This document shows, piece after piece, positions 61,707 to 64,000 of a stretch of DNA of 64,000 nucleotides. Position numbers and translations under genes: made by a program. Where the stretch lies: assembly GCA_024509875.1 (NCBI GenBank), contig JAMPIV010010561.1, positions 1 to 64,000 on the forward strand. The letters run 5' to 3'. The notes beneath the pieces are model-generated. The model searched no databases. It saw only the letters and a program-made list of their open reading frames with translations, and was not told where the DNA came from. The stretch's first letter is position 1. Each line of letters opens with the position of its first letter. The DNA comes from Oreohelix idahoensis (taxonomy: Eukaryota; Mollusca; Gastropoda; Stylommatophora; Oreohelicidae).

Positions 61707-64000
61707 TGTAGCGAATTCCGCTTTTGATTTTGCTAGAGCATCTGAGTGTTCGCAATGCAAAACATTATTCGATCCAACCACAGTGTCTACTTTAAGCTGC
61801 GGTCACCCACTTCCCGCTCTCCATGCGTCAATCGCGCATAATGGAAGGGGTGCTCTTGTCTTTAATAGGGGCCTAATAGATGGTACTCCGGTATCAATTC
61901 TTTTCGACTCGGGGTGCACTACCATTGGAGTGAGGCAATCACTCGTAAATCCTTCTCGAGCTACAGGCAATATAGTCAAATGTGTAACATTTGGTGGCAC
62001 ATTGGAGAAGTACTCCACTGCCATTATCAATATTGCTACGCCTTTCTTTACAGGAGAGGTGCAAGCATGTCTCTTGCCGAATCCGATCGCTGATCTTATC
62101 ATCGGTCGCATTCATGGAGTGAAAGAATGCACTCCACAGCAAATTTCTGATTGGGAAAATGTTAATATGCAATCTGCTAATGCAGTAATCACTAGGGCTC
62201 AAGCTCTCAATATGCCACAATCTTCACATTCTGAAGATAATGATGCGCAGATCCAAGATGATCCCTTGGAGATTTCCCACGATTCCTTTATCAAACAGCA
62301 GGAAGATGATCCTACTCTAAAGAAATTCTTTACTCTGGAAACAAAAGGTGATCCGAATAAGGATACAAATCGTAAATCTTGGATTACGATGAAGAATGGC
62401 GTACTTGTACGTATGGTACAAGACTCCGCTAAGTCCATTCATTCTCAAATCCTTGTGCCTAAAAATATGAGAGTTAAAATCTTACAGCACGCTCATGATT
62501 CGCAGTGTGCTGGACATATGGGTTTTTCCCGTACTAAAGCTAGAGTTCTTCAATCTTTCTTTTGGCCTGCTGTGAATAAGGACATACGAATCTATTGTCG
62601 ATCTTGTAAAGTATGTCAAGAGATTAAATCCAGAGGTCCACGCCATGATGCACCTATTCAGGCTGCAGACATTCCCATTCGGCCATTTCAAAAAATGGCG
62701 ATAGACATCATTGGTCCATTTAAGATAAAGTCTGCTAGAGGACACCAATTTATTTTGACGTGTGTTGATATGTGCACACGTTGGCCGGAGGCTGTTCCTC
62801 TAAAGAGCATAACTACTGCTGATGTCGCAGATGCTCTTTGGTTAATATTTTCTCGTCTGGGGTTTCCAGCAGAAATATTATCCGACCATGGTACCCAACT
62901 CATATCGGATACCATGTCTCAAGTAATGTCGACTCTGAAGATAGAGAGATCGCTGAGTAGTATTTATCATCCTATGTCCAATGGGATGGTGGAACGTTTG
63001 AATAGAACTCTGAAAAACCTACTAGGTAAGATAACAGAAGATCATCCTCAGGATTGGGATAGGGTTTTACCCGCGGCTCTCTTTGCATATAGAGAGGTCG
63101 CCAACGAACATACAGGATTTTCTCCCTTTGAACTTGTCTTTGGCGCGAAACCGCGAGGTCCTATGTCCTTACTGCATGATCTTATAACTGCTGATAATAT
63201 TGTCGATGACACAAAATCCTCTTATGAATATGTCATCGCACTTAGACACAAGATTATTGAAGCATGCAAATTGGCAACTGCTTCTTCTGAATTTGCGAAA
63301 CAGAAGGCAAGGGAATTTGCCAATAAAAAGAGATGTTTGCGTCAACTTTGTCCAGGTGACAAAGCATTTGTCTTGCTACCTTGTAGGGAAAATAGACTTC
63401 TCATTTCTTGGAAAGGTCCGTACGATATAATATCAAAGGTTTCCGATGTTGACTATATCGTCGATATTGACGGGAAGCGTAAAACCTTCCACATCAACAT
63501 GCTCACGGAATTCCATGAACGTCCTGATTATTTACAACCTGTTTTCCAGGCAACGGACGATTTTCCAGTCCAACATGGACAGTACTCATCTCTGTCAGTA
63601 ATACAGGATGAGGAAACGAGTTTCTCGGATGTAAATTTACCTTTTCCACTGATTCCTCTTCACTCTAATGAATCATGGAAAGATGTTGCAATTTCTCCAG
63701 AATTATCTCCAGGAGAGCAGAAACAAGTTTCTACTATGTTAGAACAATTTCAGGATGTCCTTACTGACATTCCTGGTCAAACTGATGTCATTCAACATGA
63801 CATTATTCTTACTGACCATAGTCCTATAAGAGTCAGACCGTATCCTATCCCGATACATTTTCAAGCACAGGTAGAGAAAGAGTTAGATGAGATGATAGAG
63901 TTAAAAATTATTGAACCATCCACATCAGCATATTCTTCGCCGATGGTTATAGTACGGAAAAAAAAAAGACAATAACATACGTCTTTGCGTGGATTATCGC
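61682..64000 (+). CDS. Pol of Gmr1-like LTR retrotransposon 2: protease, integrase, start of RT
   Basis: The frame is +1 relative to gag, open from within gag. Order: C-x2-C-x13-CGH motif (61,747-61,806); protease ILFDSGCTTIGVRQS and AIADLIIGRIHGV; integrase zinc region HAHDSQCAGHMGFSRTKAR ... YCRSCKVC; catalytic core MAIDIIGPFKI, EILSDHGTQLIS and HPMSNGMVERLNRTL (D, D, E all present); GPY/F-like LLISWKGPYDI ... DVDYIVDI ... FHINML; RT start HSPIRVRPYPIPIHF and PSTSAYSSPMVIVRKK. At 63,958-63,967 a 10-A run shifts the frame. RLCVDYR (63,980-64,000), the next RT block, is in another frame. Protease and integrase look functional. RT continues off the window. Confidence 0.92.
61689..61695 (+). 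promoter_or_regulatory. A7 run at gag-pol overlap, possible frameshift site
   Basis: GATAAAAAAAGAC lies 8 nt before the gag stop (61,704-61,706), where gag and pol frames overlap. Pol is +1 (equivalently -2) relative to gag, so a standard -1 slip would not join them. A +1 shift or an indel in the run would. Confidence 0.4.

Overview
The window is eukaryotic, intergenic and saturated with transposable elements. I see no convincing host exon, rRNA, functional tRNA, CRISPR array or operon. The mixture of RTE- and CR1-like LINEs, tRNA-derived SINEs, a TTF-zinc-finger hAT, a Tc1/mariner relic and Gmr1-like Ty3/gypsy elements, with long microsatellites and many AT-rich spacers, fits an invertebrate animal. 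A mollusc is my best guess; this is inference from the repeat repertoire and no single gene proves it.

Layout. 1-11.9 kb: weak dispersed repeats, a SINE, a 0.6 kb trinucleotide array, a 41-bp minisatellite split by a LINE (LINE-A), and a second LINE (LINE-B, minus strand, about 6.8-11.7 kb) split by a 2,492-bp element (C) with TG...CA ends and a 5-bp target duplication. 11,945-21,252: a 9.3 kb element (D) with the same termini and no recognisable protein. 21-33.5 kb: low-content DNA with LINE scraps, SINEs, a duplicated non-coding repeat, palindromes and poly-C blocks.

34-54.5 kb is a transposon nest whose order of assembly can be read from target duplications. A CR1-like LINE 3' end (35.5-35.8 and 54.35-54.5 kb) was split by a Ty3/gypsy-type LTR element on the minus strand (35,795-54,353, 5-bp duplication GCCTT). 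That element's 3' LTR was split by a hAT transposon (36,013-46,284, 8-bp duplication AATGTATG). The hAT was then hit by another CR1-like LINE (36.8-38.2 kb), by a third member of the TG...CA family (B, 38,947-42,412) and by an internally deleted Tc1/mariner (43,748-44,621). Element B itself carries a LINE fragment between two TA arrays. The LTR element also took a 156-bp LINE-A insertion (50,058-50,213, 12-bp duplication).

55.6-56.2 kb is a long alternating purine-pyrimidine array, followed by a 21-bp-stem foldback and an isolated gag ORF. From about 58.6 kb to the end runs a second, better preserved LTR element (gag 59,997-61,706; pol from the overlap to beyond the window).

The main biological point is that both LTR elements have Ty3/gypsy-like proteins, but integrase lies before reverse transcriptase (PR-IN-RT-RH). 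This is the Ty1/copia order and the hallmark of the Gmr1-like lineage. Their Gag proteins contain the region from which the vertebrate SCAN domain is believed to derive. The second point is the TGTRG...CA family (B, C, D), which I cannot assign to a known superfamily.
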